A DNA stretch of 64,000 bases from Catonia carolina (taxonomy: Eukaryota; Arthropoda; Insecta; Hemiptera; Achilidae): NCBI GenBank assembly GCA_035578175.1, contig JAQMRL010000007.1:48990727-49054726 (forward strand). The letters are read 5' to 3'. The position numbers and the translations under genes are program-made. Under the pieces are notes generated by a model. The model did no database searches, had not been told where the DNA came from, and saw nothing but the letters and a program-made list of their open reading frames with translations. Positions 33,300 to 43,260 of the stretch are shown here, one piece after another. Within the stretch, counting starts at the first letter, position 1, and each line of letters begins with the position of its first letter.

Positions 33300-33467
33300 T
33301 TGGACTTTCAAACAAATTTAGAAATTCTTCTTGGTTTTGTTTTAGGATTCTTACGTTTTTCCTAGTAATTCTTCAAATTTTGGAATCTGATCTGTCTGAT
33401 TTCATCTGTACAAGTCATTGACGACGGAGCTCGAGTTGTTTCGACGAATCTTGTGTATTTATCTAAA
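33300..33467 (-). pseudogene. LINE C-terminal remnant, distal part
   Basis: The minus-strand frame reads KYTRFVETTRAPSSMTCTDE, then IRQIRFQNLKNY, a stop in place of W, then EKRKNPKTK. The pattern (T/S)DExRQxR...LKxYWxxRK matches the very end of the LINE-like tail at 58.7 kb (SDKERQRKLDGLREYWRKFK). The rest of this remnant is at 34993-35105, beyond the nested SINE and RTE. Confidence 0.55.
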
Positions 33468-33552
33468 AGGGACTTTTTTTTGTTTAACGTCCGACTTTTC
33501 TGCAATTACTGCTAATGCAGACGGTGAAGGATGAAATGATTTTTTGTAATGT

Positions 33553-34830
33553 ATGAAAATATGTTTAACAATATGGGGTTTAAGTGTAACAAATTCATTG
33601 TCTCGAGTGTATGGGAAAGTCCTGAAGAACAGAATTGAGAAGGAAGTCATGGATGTGGAGGAGCAGAATGGCTTCAGAGCGGGAAGATCGTGTGTAGACA
33701 GCATTTTCTCTTTGAAACAGTTAACAGACAAAAGGATAGCTCATAATCAAGCTACTCATATTGTTTTTGTGGATCTTACTAAGGCTTATGATAGTGTCCC
33801 TCTCTCAAAGTTATGGATGGCCATGAAAAATCAGGGCATAAGTGTGAAATACATTCATGCTGTCCAGCAACTATATAAGAATATGACATCAAATATCAAA
33901 GTGCGTGGAAAAATCACAGATGAAATTCCCATTAGTAAAGGATTAAGACAAGGATGTTGCATTGCTCCTACACTGTTCAAAATATATTTGAATGAAGCAT
34001 TGAAAGTCTGGAGAAGGAAATGTTGCAACATGGGTATCCTTGTTGGAGATAAAAGGTTGTACTCATTGCACTTTGCTGATGATCAGGTTATTATGGCTGA
34101 AGATGAACAAGACATTGACTACATGCTACGGAAACTGGATGAGGAGTACACAAACTGGGGTCTATCAATAAGCAGAATGAAAACACAGTATATGGTTGTT
34201 GGAGGAAATGCTAAGGATTTGAGTCTTGGAGGTGAAATCATAAAGGCAACAAGAAGATTCAAATACCTCGGAGTTGTGCTATCGTCAAATGGGGGAAGCA
34301 ATGAGGAAATAAATGCAAGAATTGGTCAAGCGCGGTCAGCAATAAGGCAGTTGAACAGTGTCCTATGGAATGGAAAAATAACAAAGAAAAATAAGATTCG
34401 CATTTACAGCACAGTCATTGAAACCATTGGAACATACGGTGCAGAAACTTGGGAGGTGAATAAAAGGTATGAAGCTAAGCTCAAGGCTTTGGAAATGGAT
34501 TATTGGAGGCGATGTTGTGGATATACAAGAATGGACAGAGTGAGAAATGATGATATTCGAAGGAAGATGGGTCTGACTGAGAATATTGCCGATTGGATAG
34601 AGGCAAAGAGTTTGAAGTGGTATGGGCATGTGAAGAGAATGCCTCCTGAGAGATGGCCAAAGATATTATTGGACTGGGTCCCTGAGTCAAGCCGGAAAAG
34701 AGGAAGGCCGAAGCACTCCTGGCAGTATGGCATGGAGGTGGCGATGCAGGCGAGAGGACTGACAGACAATGACTGCTTGGACAGACAAATGTGGAGGGTA
34801 TTAGGATGCGAGAGACGGCGACAGCTGTAA
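33553..34830 (+). CDS. Reverse transcriptase C-terminal part of RTE-type LINE
   Basis: This is the only long intact frame in the window: 425 codons, uninterrupted. It copies element RNA into DNA at a nicked target; here only the later half survives. Visible blocks are QNGFRAGRSCVDSIF (about 38-52), VFVDLTKAYDSV (71-82) with the first catalytic aspartate D74, KGLRQGC (129-135), LHFADDQVI (172-180) with catalytic D176-D177, and FKYLG (236-240). Then follow YGAETWEVNK (295-304), RMDRVRNDDIRRKMG (326-340), LKWYGHVKRMP (354-364) and RKRGRPKHSW (381-390), the distal pattern of RTE elements. The N-terminal endonuclease and start of the palm are missing. The ATG at 33553 lies in the target duplication, so it is supplied by host SINE DNA. 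It is presumably unable to move alone. Confidence 0.92.
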   Translation: MKICLTIWGLSVTNSLSRVYGKVLKNRIEKEVMDVEEQNGFRAGRSCVDSIFSLKQLTDKRIAHNQATHIVFVDLTKAYDSVPLSKLWMAMKNQGISVKYIHAVQQLYKNMTSNIKVRGKITDEIPISKGLRQGCCIAPTLFKIYLNEALKVWRRKCCNMGILVGDKRLYSLHFADDQVIMAEDEQDIDYMLRKLDEEYTNWGLSISRMKTQYMVVGGNAKDLSLGGEIIKATRRFKYLGVVLSSNGGSNEEINARIGQARSAIRQLNSVLWNGKITKKNKIRIYSTVIETIGTYGAETWEVNKRYEAKLKALEMDYWRRCCGYTRMDRVRNDDIRRKMGLTENIADWIEAKSLKWYGHVKRMPPERWPKILLDWVPESSRKRGRPKHSWQYGMEVAMQARGLTDNDCLDRQMWRVLGCERRRQL

Positions 34831-34860
34831 AACAAACTCGCTAATATATATATATATATA
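33564..34860 (+). mobile_element. RTE-type LINE, 5'-truncated, recent insertion
   Basis: A 1.3 kb insert flanked by a perfect 12-bp target duplication TATGAAAATATG (33552-33563 and 34861-34872). It ends in (TA)n at about 34841-34860 instead of poly(A), as RTE-clade elements often end in short tandem repeats. Its left edge begins inside the reverse transcriptase domain, the expected outcome of incomplete target-primed reverse transcription. Confidence 0.9.
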
Positions 34861-34992
34861 TATGAAAATATGTCGTGCCTGAATGGGATTCGAACCCAAG
34901 ACCGCATGATGAGAGGCGAGCACGTTTCCAACTACGCCAATGTGGCCGGCAAAAAATCAATGTTCCTTTAGCCAATGCGGCTTCAGGGACTT

Positions 34993-35105
34993 AAGCTGTT
35001 CAGTTTTTTCTAAAAATCTGGTTTTTCAATATTAAGTTCTTGCATATCTAGCTTTATTTCGGCCAACCACCTTGGAGGATTTTTCCACGAGTTATTTTAG
35101 AAATG
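34993..35105 (-). pseudogene. LINE C-terminal remnant, proximal part
   Basis: The minus-strand reading contains WLAEIKLDMQELNIEKPDF in one frame and FLEKTEQLKS in the next, i.e. one frame change. The latter joins in phase across the SINE target site to LLDKYTRFVETT at 33467. The IKxDMxxLxI motif also opens the tail fragment at 58.8 kb (IKEDMDGLQIS), supporting a shared LINE family. Confidence 0.5.
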
Positions 35106-35117
35106 AGTTGTTTAGTT

Positions 35118-35275
35118 ACTTGATTGTTCGGTGTAACTGAAATAAATCTTATAAATGAATACAATAAAACAAACGAATTTAATTTAATTTAATTTTACTT
35201 GATTGTTCGGTGTAACTGAAATAAATCTTATAAATGAATACAATAAAACAAACGAATTTAATTTAATTTAATTTT
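35118..35275. repeat. Tandem duplication, 79-bp unit x2
   Basis: A unit starting ACTTGATTGTTCGGTGTAAC and ending in AATTTAATTTAATTTT occurs at 35118 and again at 35197, apparently identical. It lies directly upstream of the SINE at 35277. Confidence 0.92.
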
Positions 35276-35276
35276 T

Positions 35277-35452
35277 TCGCATTGGCAAAGTTGGTAACGT
35301 GCTCGCCTCTCATCATGCGGTCTTGGGTTCGAATCCCATTCAGGCACGGCATTTTTTCATACGTTGCAAAAATCATTTCATCATTCACCGTCTGCATTAG
35401 CAGTAATTGCAGAACAGTCGGACGTTAAACAAAAAAAAAAAAAAAAAAAAAC
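35277..35452 (+). mobile_element. SINE S1, near full length
   Basis: Head CGCATTGGCAAAGTTGGTAA, B box GGGTTCGAATCCC, then CACCGTCTGCATTAGCAG, TAATTGCAGAACAGTCGGAC, GTTAAAC and about 20 A. The A box has TGGCAAAGTTGG instead of TGGCGTAGTTGG. A target duplication is not clear because both flanks are AATTTAA-rich. Confidence 0.92.
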
Positions 35453-36866
35453 AATTTAAATGATAATGTGAATAAATAGCAATAATTAAATTATGTAATA
35501 TAAACGAAATAAAAATATACAAATCAGTTTATTATGAACAAAAATACTACCTTACATACAAAGAAAATCTTGTCTGAAGGGAGGGAAGGAACATTATGTA
35601 GATTACCATTGCATTATTCACAAAATAATACTTTATTGAAAAAAGAGGAAAAATAATAAAAAATAAAAATACAAATATACAATTACAAACACGCTCTCAC
35701 ACAGTCCAAACGTAGCACCAACATTTACTTCCGTAGAAAGAAATCATCATTTCAGTTTTCAATAACGCTAATAAATAACACTGTAGGCCAACAATGCCAT
35801 CTACGTAATCTCTCTAGATTTTAATTTCTTCAGAAGTTTCTTTCTAATATATCAAATGATTTAGAGTTACGTCAGGAGTAAGGTTAAAATTATCAGGTAT
35901 TACACTTTGCAATTTTGGATGGATATTTCTAAGAACTGTTTTTAGAAATCTTGAGTAAAACGATAGTTAACAATATGAACACTAAAGTGTTTTTTTTTAA
36001 TCACTGCACTGAAATTTTAAAATTGACTTCTATTATACTATTTTAATTTTTTTTAATAGATCTATCTATCTTTCTAAATAGTTAATTAAAAATTCCCAAA
36101 AAGAAGAAAAATAAAGATAATAAAACGATGAAGAAAAGAATAAGAAGAGGGAAGATAAAGGGAGAAGATGGAAAAAGAAGGGAGGAGAAAAATGAGAGTG
36201 TAGAGTAAGGAGAGGTTAATTTGTTCTAGGAACTAAAATAAATTTTGAATCAAAAATTTCATTTTTAATTTTTTTAAATTTACTTTTCAGTCATTTAATT
36301 ACATATTTAAATTAAATTCGTTAATCTACAACTTAATATCTAAATTTGTTTAAATTAAATTTGTGGTGGGAAAATTATACTACGCAACTATGGTTTCCCT
36401 TGTTATTGGTAGCTCAATTTGCGTTTCTTTGTTTAGTTTCTTACTACATCGACTGCAACTTTACTAGTGTATTGGAATTAAAACTGGGTTAGTAACATTT
36501 AATAATCCTAAAACTACTAAAATTTATATTTAAGTATTGTTTGATAATATTCAAAACTGATCCACAAAATATTATAAATTAAGGTAATCTATTTAAAATT
36601 TACCCACACGTATACAAGTTTTGATTGATATACGAACGGAAAACTTACAGATTTAGAACAATTGTTGATTTAGCTTATCAGATCAAAAAATTTTTGAATT
36701 AATTATTCAAATTTTATTTGCAATTTACAAGTGATCTTTAAAGTCTAAACATTATTGATTGAAGATTCTTTTTAAATAAATTATCAATCAGAATAACGAA
36801 GCACTTCAAAAAGTTCGGATGCATTGGTTACAAAGAGAGCACTCAATGATTACTTTCTATTGCTAT
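35453..36866. other. AT-rich non-coding stretch with polypurine tract
   Basis: A strongly purine-biased tract at about 36095-36225 (AAGAAGAGGGAAGATAAAGG and similar) is the only marked feature. No gene recognised. Confidence 0.4.
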
Positions 36867-36898
36867 ATATATATATATATTTTTTTTTTGGTTTAACG
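36867..36898 (-). mobile_element. SINE S1 micro-insertion with target duplication
   Basis: About 32 bp made of an AT run, T9-10 and GGTTTAACG, i.e. the S1 end CGTTAAACC plus A-tail in reverse. It lies between two perfect copies of TTCTATTGCTAT (36855-36866 and 36899-36910). The duplication shows this is a real, extremely short retroposition event. Confidence 0.8.
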
Positions 36899-36910
36899 TT
36901 CTATTGCTAT

Positions 36911-37194
36911 AGAATGCGTTATATCGTTGTGAGCTTGAAGATTGATGAAACTATTATCCAAAAAATTAGTAAGTTCATCTGCAGGCAGTACTCATCTGCT
37001 GAAATTCGTTTGGTGCTTCCCCCAGCACAGTTGAATATTCTGAATTAAAAACTTAGGCTTATATGTTCTGTATTGAGTTTACATAATTATGCACAAGCAA
37101 TGTTAAAGATCCTAGTCAAACACGTTGGGAAAACCTATTCTCCTCCATCAATTAGCGCATTCGCAAACCAGTGACATTTTGTCAGTTGCCAGAG
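36911..37194. other. Non-coding stretch
   Basis: No gene or repeat recognised. Confidence 0.3.
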
Positions 37195-37403
37195 AATAAC
37201 TTTAGTATTGCCACTAGTATGATTTTGCCCATAACAGGCAGAAGTGTTAAATTATTTGTACTCTATATGCTAGTTCCAGGGCTACAAAAAATTGTTCTGT
37301 TTCCTATTACATGGTCAGCAAATTATATGACAAGCATTTATGAACAGAAGAGGTAGAGGTGTAAAAGACTCTAGTCAGAGTTATCTCCTCTGAGAGTAAT
37401 TAA

Positions 37404-37510
37404 CCCTTTCAGTACCAACGTCCAGAAAACAGAACGTAGATATATTTTACGTAGTAACAACATCCGGTTTACTGGACGTTCGTAAGTTATGCATAAAGTG
37501 CCAATGTCCG
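37404..37510. mobile_element. PiggyBac-like terminal fragment
   Basis: TTAA (37400-37403) followed by CCCTTTCAGTACCAACGTCC. Inside are perfect inverted octamers ACGTCCAG and CTGGACGT, 55-65 bp apart. No opposite end was found before the SINE at 37573, so it is truncated or rearranged. Confidence 0.45.
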
Positions 37511-37572
37511 GATAACCAAAAATTTACAAAAATAACTTTTAAACAAAATTAATGGAATAATGTATTTTGAAA

Positions 37573-37748
37573 CCTCCTCCGTGGCGTAGTGACTAGCGTA
37601 CTACTCTGCAAAGCGAAAAGTCCCGGGTTCGATTCCCGGCTAGAGTCTGGAAATTTTAACATGTTAAACCCCCCGTTAAGGTACAAAAACCCTCAGTTGT
37701 TGCTAATGACCTAGCTTTCGATGCAGCTTTCAATAAACTAAAAAAACA
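37573..37748 (+). mobile_element. tRNA-derived SINE family S4, copy 1
   Basis: CCTCCGTGGCGTAGTGACTA has an A box (TGGCGTAGTGA); CCCGGGTTCGATTCCCGG holds a B box in a good T-arm stem. A body with ACATGTTAAACCCCCCGTTA and an A-rich end (CTAAAAAAAC) follow. The tRNA portion is well kept, but the 3' part does not close an acceptor stem and non-tRNA sequence continues. Confidence 0.8.
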
Positions 37749-37880
37749 ATTTTTAATATTTTTAGTCTACTATTTCATTCAGTGAGGAAGTCAATAGTAA
37801 ACCACCTTCCTTTTTGCTTTACTTAGTAAAGCCTCTAGAGGTTCAAACCAGCTTTTTGACTGATTACCTAAACAACAATA

Positions 37881-38199
37881 ACTAATATTAGTATGATTAC
37901 CTCACTCACACAAGCCCACGAACGCATTAAAATGACAATATGTATCAGTAAATTCGATACGTTACTGACGTATTATGGTTCTGTTTTTATTATTAGTTCA
38001 TTATGTAGTTTACTTTGTTTATTTAATTTACGGCATGAGATTGTATTACTTTCACTAATCCATTTTAGTAGCAACGCTGGAAGATGACAGGTGAGGTGTA
38101 GCTGTTGTATTGCTAGGCATTGTAAGATCTCGATGGCTTTTGTTGTTGTATTTTTTATGTACTGTAACATGATAGTAATAGTTCATGATATTCTAAAAA
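37881..38199. other. Non-coding stretch
   Basis: No gene recognised; it may include part of family X beyond its conserved blocks. Confidence 0.3.
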
Positions 38200-38838
38200 T
38201 AACTGTTCTGGAAGAAATAAAAAGGTTCATTCATCGACACCAAGACAACCTTTTTCAGTAGCCAAATTACCTAGCCATTTTACTGCTGTACACCAGCGAA
38301 AGTACAAATAGTAGTAGTGAAAGTACGACTTTTATTACTACGTCTGAAAAGAAGAAAGATTTCAGACTTACCTTTTCGAAATTATAAGTGTTTTAGTATT
38401 TTTCCACTAGTATTTTGTTACGTTATTTCATGTACTATATACTGTTCTTTACCCATAACAAGCAGGTGAAGTGCTAAATTAATTACACTCGATTTGGTAG
38501 TTCCAGGGCTATAAAAAATAGTTATGTTTCTTAACATATATGGTAAGCCAATTATATGACTGAAGTATTTAAGAACTGAAGTGGTAGAGGTTTAAAATAT
38601 ATCGGTCAGAGTTATCTCCTCAGAGTAATGAATTTTATCATACAGCCAGACCCTGTGATGAATGAAGCGAAGGTGTCATTTGCAGGGTGGAAAGTAGATG
38701 ATTTTCAGTGGGCCTGGCATGCTGATAAGCATATTCAGTGAAGAAGGCAATTGTAAATTACCTCACTTCTTGGTTTCCTAAATAAAGCCTCTAGAGATTC
38801 AAATCAACCTTTTGGCTGATGACCTAAACAACAACATT
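38200..38838 (-). repeat. Dispersed repeat family X, copy 3 (most complete)
   Basis: From AATAAAAAGGTTCATTCATC through TACGTCTGAAAAGAAGAAAG, ACCCATAACAAGCAGG, AGTTATCTCCTCAGAG, GGTGTCATTTGCAGGGTGG to TTGGCTGATGACCTAAACAA. It defines a family of about 640 bp. No coding frame or inverted ends are seen. Confidence 0.85.
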
Positions 38839-38916
38839 CTGTTCTAATTATTAAAATAATTGTTTTTTTTATTGTTATGGTTTTCTTTTATTGACTCCTT
38901 CTTTTTCTCATATTGG

Positions 38917-39075
38917 CTGTCTCCGTAGTCTAGTGGTTTAAGTGCTAGAATGTGCTCTTCATTGCATAACTAAAAGTCCCAAGGTTAATTTTAATCTAAA
39001 ATCTGGTATTATTACACGTTAAAATCTACCGATTCTGTGACGTAACCCATAGTAGTTTTTTAATAACTAAAGCAG
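38917..39075 (+). mobile_element. tRNA-derived SINE family S4, copy 2 (diverged)
   Basis: CTGTCTCCGTAGTCTAGTGG gives a clear A box; the B-box region is degraded (CAAGGTTAATTTTAATC). The body TCTGGTATTATTACACGTTA matches copy 1's TCTGGAAATTTTAACATGTT. Confidence 0.6.
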
Positions 39076-40076
39076 TTGATACGGTTTAAATAAATTATAA
39101 CTTCATATTATTTAACTTTCTTATAATTATAATTATTTTACCGAATTCAATTAAATTCTTAGCGGTTCCAAAAAAGAAAAATTACGCATACGAAATTCAT
39201 AAAATATTTCAGAAAATGAAATTCAATGATTTAGTTAAAATTGTAATATATTTAAGTCATACTATAATAGCGTAGTTCTGTTTCAGCAACTAAAACTTAA
39301 CTTTCACGAACTGAAAGTAAAATAAGTTGCGATATTGTTTACAGCCGCCATTTTGGATTGGGTCACTGGCCCCGATGAATACTTACACCAATCTTTTTTA
39401 TAATATAAATTATTACAAATTATTTGTTATAATTTAAAAAAAAGAATTAAATGTCTTTTCCCTAAGGAACTTTGCAATTCCGCCATTACAACACTAGCCA
39501 CTAAATATTTCAAATCAAAATAAATTATTAAATAGTTATTTACATATAAATTTAATTTCTTCTTCAAATTAAATTTCGCATATACACAGTTTACTTTAGA
39601 TTATGTTTAAGTTATAAATAAAATATTAATATTATTAAAAATATATATAAATCCTTTATTAAAAGAAGAGTACTTAATCTTAATATAGGCCTACATGCTA
39701 ACTAATTGAAAAGTTAGAACTTTGAATTACCTTGGAGTTATATTGTACATCACATTCATTCTATGTTTTAAATAAAACTATATAATTTCTACGTTTTACA
39801 CGATAAATTTAATTAACAATTTAGATGAGGAAAAACTGTAGTATAGATTACGAGGACAAGAACAACTGTAAAAGGGAAATGAACGATTAGAAAAATAAAA
39901 CTAAAATTTTATTGACATCTTCATAGAATGGATGGTTGACAAAAAAAATAGTTAAGATAGTAAACAATAGACCTAAGGTGTCGGATAAATGGTTAAAAAA
40001 AAATCAGAAAGGATAATGAGAAAACCGGAATAAACCAAACCAAATTCAGATGATTAATTGCGGACTTAAAGGGCTT
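39076..40076. other. AT-rich non-coding stretch
   Basis: About 1 kb with no recognised gene or element. Confidence 0.35.
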
Positions 40077-40088
40077 TCATGAAGAGCA

Positions 40089-40139
40089 CTGTCTGCATTA
40101 GCAGCCATTGCAAAACAGTCGGACATAAAACAAAAAAAA
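40089..40139 (+). mobile_element. SINE S1 tail-only insertion with target duplication
   Basis: CTGTCTGCATTAGCAGCCAT then TGCAAAACAGTCGGACATAA and an A8 tail: only the last ~50 bp of S1. A perfect 12-bp duplication TCATGAAGAGCA flanks it (40077-40088 and 40140-40151). Confidence 0.92.
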
Positions 40140-40151
40140 TCATGAAGAGCA

Positions 40152-40899
40152 AAAATATAACACCGAGTGGACAGAATAAAGAAGAAAAGCCTAGAGTGAA
40201 TGAACGCTGAGAATGTGGACTGCAGAAAGAGCTAAATAGTCTGGAAGGAGGATACATTTTTAAATTATTATTTATTTGTACAAATAATGAAACAAACATA
40301 TACTTAATCATTTGTATCACATTTTATAACTCATCTATTTTATAGGCTTAATCATGATGAATAAAACTAAATTAGTTATATTATTAATTTCATATATTTG
40401 CGTATTTTTTATACTTTTGACAATTTTGATTTAGCTAATGTTGGTTTAATTTTAAAGATTCATGTTAATGAAGTTGGGAAAAATTTTTAAAGATAAATAA
40501 CAAATTGATATAAAGGTCTAATTAAAATAACTTATATTATATAAAATAAGATAATTATTCTGTTTTTTGGTTTATTTTTGAGCAAAGGAACCAAAAATAA
40601 TTGATGATTTATTTAATTCACAGAAAATTACAATTTAATTTTATGAGTTTCAAGCTTTTATCTGTTTTTATTTTTAATTCTGATGTTTGTTTATAAATAA
40701 GTGTTCAGCAGTTACGTTTTCAGAATTATGTCATGTGTAATTTAAATTAAATGATATAATTTACAATTAATATTATAATAAGTATAATGTACCCGTTTAA
40801 TATCTGTATTATTGTTTTAACGACCACTTCAACTACTGTAAGTATTTATTTGTAAGTAGTAATAGAAGTAGTGGAACAGTAGTAAGTAGTTGTTAGTGT
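40152..40899. other. AT-rich non-coding stretch
   Basis: No gene or repeat recognised. Confidence 0.35.
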
Positions 40900-41900
40900 G
40901 GTGTATGTAAGAGTAGTAAAGAAAGCATGAGAGTCGGGAACCGGAGGCGCGATGGCTTGGCGGTGTGAGGGTTGTTATTGCAATAGATGAGAGAAAGCGA
41001 GAGAGATTGAGAGGGAGGGTGATGGAGAGCTAGTGATCAAGAGTTGTAGATAGGAAAGGGTCGGCCGCCGCGGCCGCAGCTTATGTTACTTTGCTTAACG
41101 TTGCCGTTTCTTAAACGTAACGCGGCGCTAAAGGAGTACAACCGACCGATGGATGGGGTGGCGACTGGGGTGGGAGTGGGCCGGTATTTATATAATGAAA
41201 CGGCGATGTTATATCCCGTCAGGGTGAAGGGAAGGACAAAAAGTCAATATTACCGGTCGGTTGGACGGCTTCTAAAATATTTGTCAATCATGGAGAACGT
41301 GCGATCGGTACGAAATAAAACGGTTTGATATATTCTCGACGTAAGAGAGCGGACCGCCGCCCGCCTCGAGTGGGGTGGTTAGGGTGGTAGAAAGGAGCTC
41401 TGCGAGTCGCGCAGACTACAGCGCCGGTCGCTACCGAAAATGCCCCTTTTTGCGCAACCGACTGCTCTCTCAGCTAGAAAAGAAATAATCAATGGGTACC
41501 AAGCTGGAAATGTGATGGTGTGTCCCGCCGTATGGCTAAATATTGCTTTGTTGTATTGAAGACAGGGTGGCAGCCGCTTCTAGTGATATCTGTGCTTATT
41601 CCCGCAGCACGACTCTTCTCTTGGACGACAGCTCTTCGCCCAGGTAAGCTTTTCTCGTCTACACCGAGCGACATGCCCCGTGCTACTCTCATCTGAGCGC
41701 GAGCCACTACTCTGACTGAACCGAGTCCTCGATTCTTTCGCAGCTGCGCTATCCTGTCCTATCCTCTGTCAATCACCTCACTTTCCCACCTGACCCATCA
41801 GGCACAATTTTCAAACTGCCCTAAACAACTACTCTGACGACCGTACTATAAACAACTCGCCGGTAAACAACACGCGTATCGTTATCGGTGCTGCCTACAT
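40900..41900. promoter_or_regulatory. GC-rich, CpG-rich island; candidate promoter and first exon
   Basis: The most GC-rich part of the window, with many CpGs: GGTCGGCCGCCGCGGCCGCA near 41059, GCGGACCGCCGCCCGCCTCG near 41348, GCGAGTCGCGCAG near 41402. A TATA-like TATTTATATAATG is at about 41185. CCCAG followed by GTAAGC at 41640-41649 fits a splice donor on the plus strand. A frame at 41083-41328 has no recognisable domain. No transposon is seen here. A promoter/5' exon is plausible but the gene is unknown. Confidence 0.4.
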
Positions 41901-43019
41901 ACACCTATCCCTTTCATAATATTATTGTTATTAACGCTTACACGGATCCAAACGATTCGCGAAACTGTCACTCTTTATTCGTCATTTAATTTGATTAATT
42001 CCCATGCGTGACAACATTAATTAGTAAACTACTTTTTTATTCAGGCTTTGATCATTTGATCTTAACTTTTTATATTAAAGATGTTGGTAGAATGTATAAT
42101 AATAAATGCATTTGGGCACATTTCAACATCGCTTTATAAATATCAGCCTGAATATCACACACATAAACACCAACTCCTACATTAATTTACATTTTAGTAT
42201 TAATCTATATATAATCATCATTACACTTTAATATTATAAAAAATTATTTCTTTGAATGACAATTTGTTATTATAAAAAATTGAAAGACAGTTTTCAATTT
42301 AAAAAAGAAACAACAAATACGAAATGTTAAATTACGGAATTATTTCTCGGTTAGATTAAAAATTTGTAATTTTATTAATATTTTTGAAGTATTTCTCTTA
42401 TTTCTTAGTTTTCCGGTTTTGCGCGCCAAAATTATGTCATCATTTTAATTTAAAAAGAAGTAAATTAAACAAAGTATTTCGATAAAAGTTACATTTTAAG
42501 TTGCATATTCATTATAATAGTAGGAAAATTATATTTTTATTGCATTGTCTTTCAATTTTTGGAAAAGAATATTTTTTATATATCAGGAGTTAAACTTTTT
42601 TTGAATTTTTACTTGTAGTGGTTATTGAATAGATTTTATTTTTGAAATATTTAAGATTTTTCAATGTTAATATAATTAAAAGTAATAATTTTATAATTAC
42701 AATAATTTTATTGAAAGTGTAAAATATTTAGTTTTTTTGGATCTCGACTTAAATTAAAGGTTTTTGTGCGATTTTGATGAAATTGTTGAATGAACGGAAA
42801 AATATATTTAACGTAGTTTTTGTATCTTTTTTATGTTTTTTTTATTTGAGAGGTGGGAGAAGATTAGTTGAAGATAGTAGATTTTATAGGAGTAAATTAT
42901 TAAGTAAATAATTTTTTAAGTTATAATCGAAGTAAATTTCGGAGCTATAAATGGAATTTGAATTAAATATCGTAACTTTTCGTTGTCTCGTTTGAAAATA
43001 AATTGAAGAACCACAAACG
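41901..43019. other. AT-rich non-coding stretch beside the GC island
   Basis: Includes TAATTTGATTAATT and ATTAATTAG (41990-42030), homeodomain-type core motifs that are expected by chance in AT-rich DNA. No gene recognised. Confidence 0.3.
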
Positions 43020-43260
43020 TAGGCGTATTTTGTCGGTCCTAAAATGGTGATACGCGGATATATTTCATTGAAACGGAAAGTCTGAATCCGAAGAAATCCC
43101 GACCTTCCCTTCCTCCCATCCTGTCCTCCGTAGATAGGATATTTGATATGTCGACTGTGGCAAGAAAATGACCCACGAAGCTATAAGCTTGATATACGGG
43201 CTCGGGGCTTACACATGCGCTCCCTCTGATACTTACTCGGCTATCGGACAAAATAAAAAC
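43020..43260. promoter_or_regulatory. Short complex-sequence island
   Basis: Higher GC and sequence complexity than both flanks (GGTGATACGCGGATATA, TCCCGACCTTCCCTTCCTCC, TATACGGGCTCGGGGCTTAC). The minus-strand frame at 43251-43039 has no recognisable domain. It could be an exon or conserved regulatory block. Confidence 0.25.

Larger units (their letters stand above)
33476..34984 (-). mobile_element. SINE S1 copy split by an RTE insertion
   Basis: The SINE tail and 3' domain occupy 33476-33563; the B box (GGGTTCGAATCCC), tRNA-like head (GTAGTTGGAAACGTGCTCGC) and start occupy 34873-34984. The head carries an extra 5' stretch repeating GCCGCATTGGC, i.e. a partial duplication of the head start. 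An 8-bp target duplication AGGGACTT lies at 33468-33475 and 34985-34992, placing the SINE inside the LINE remnant. Confidence 0.9.
37195..37880 (-). repeat. Dispersed repeat family X, copy 2, interrupted
   Basis: Reverse-orientation match to 13463-13852: GCCCATAACAGGCAG, CTAGTTCCAGGGCTA, AGAGTTATCTCCTCTGAGAG, then after an insert at about 37400-37778, TCAGTGAGGAAG, ACTTAGTAAAGCCTCTAGAG and GGTTCAAACCAGC. The insert contains a piggyBac-like end and a tRNA-like SINE. Confidence 0.8.

Noticed and set aside
33120..33310. Minus-strand segments bounded by splice-like sites that could be read as two host exons
   Set aside because: The adjacent frame reads as a LINE C-terminal tail, and the short second segment has no protein resemblance. 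Splice-like sites are frequent in AT-rich DNA.
37573..37650. Possible functional tRNA gene (good A box, good T-arm)
   Set aside because: The ends do not pair into an acceptor stem, a SINE-like body follows, and a diverged sibling exists at 38917.
41083..41328. 81-codon frame in the GC-rich island as a gene
   Set aside because: No recognisable domain. GC-rich DNA has fewer stop codons, so a frame of this length is unremarkable.
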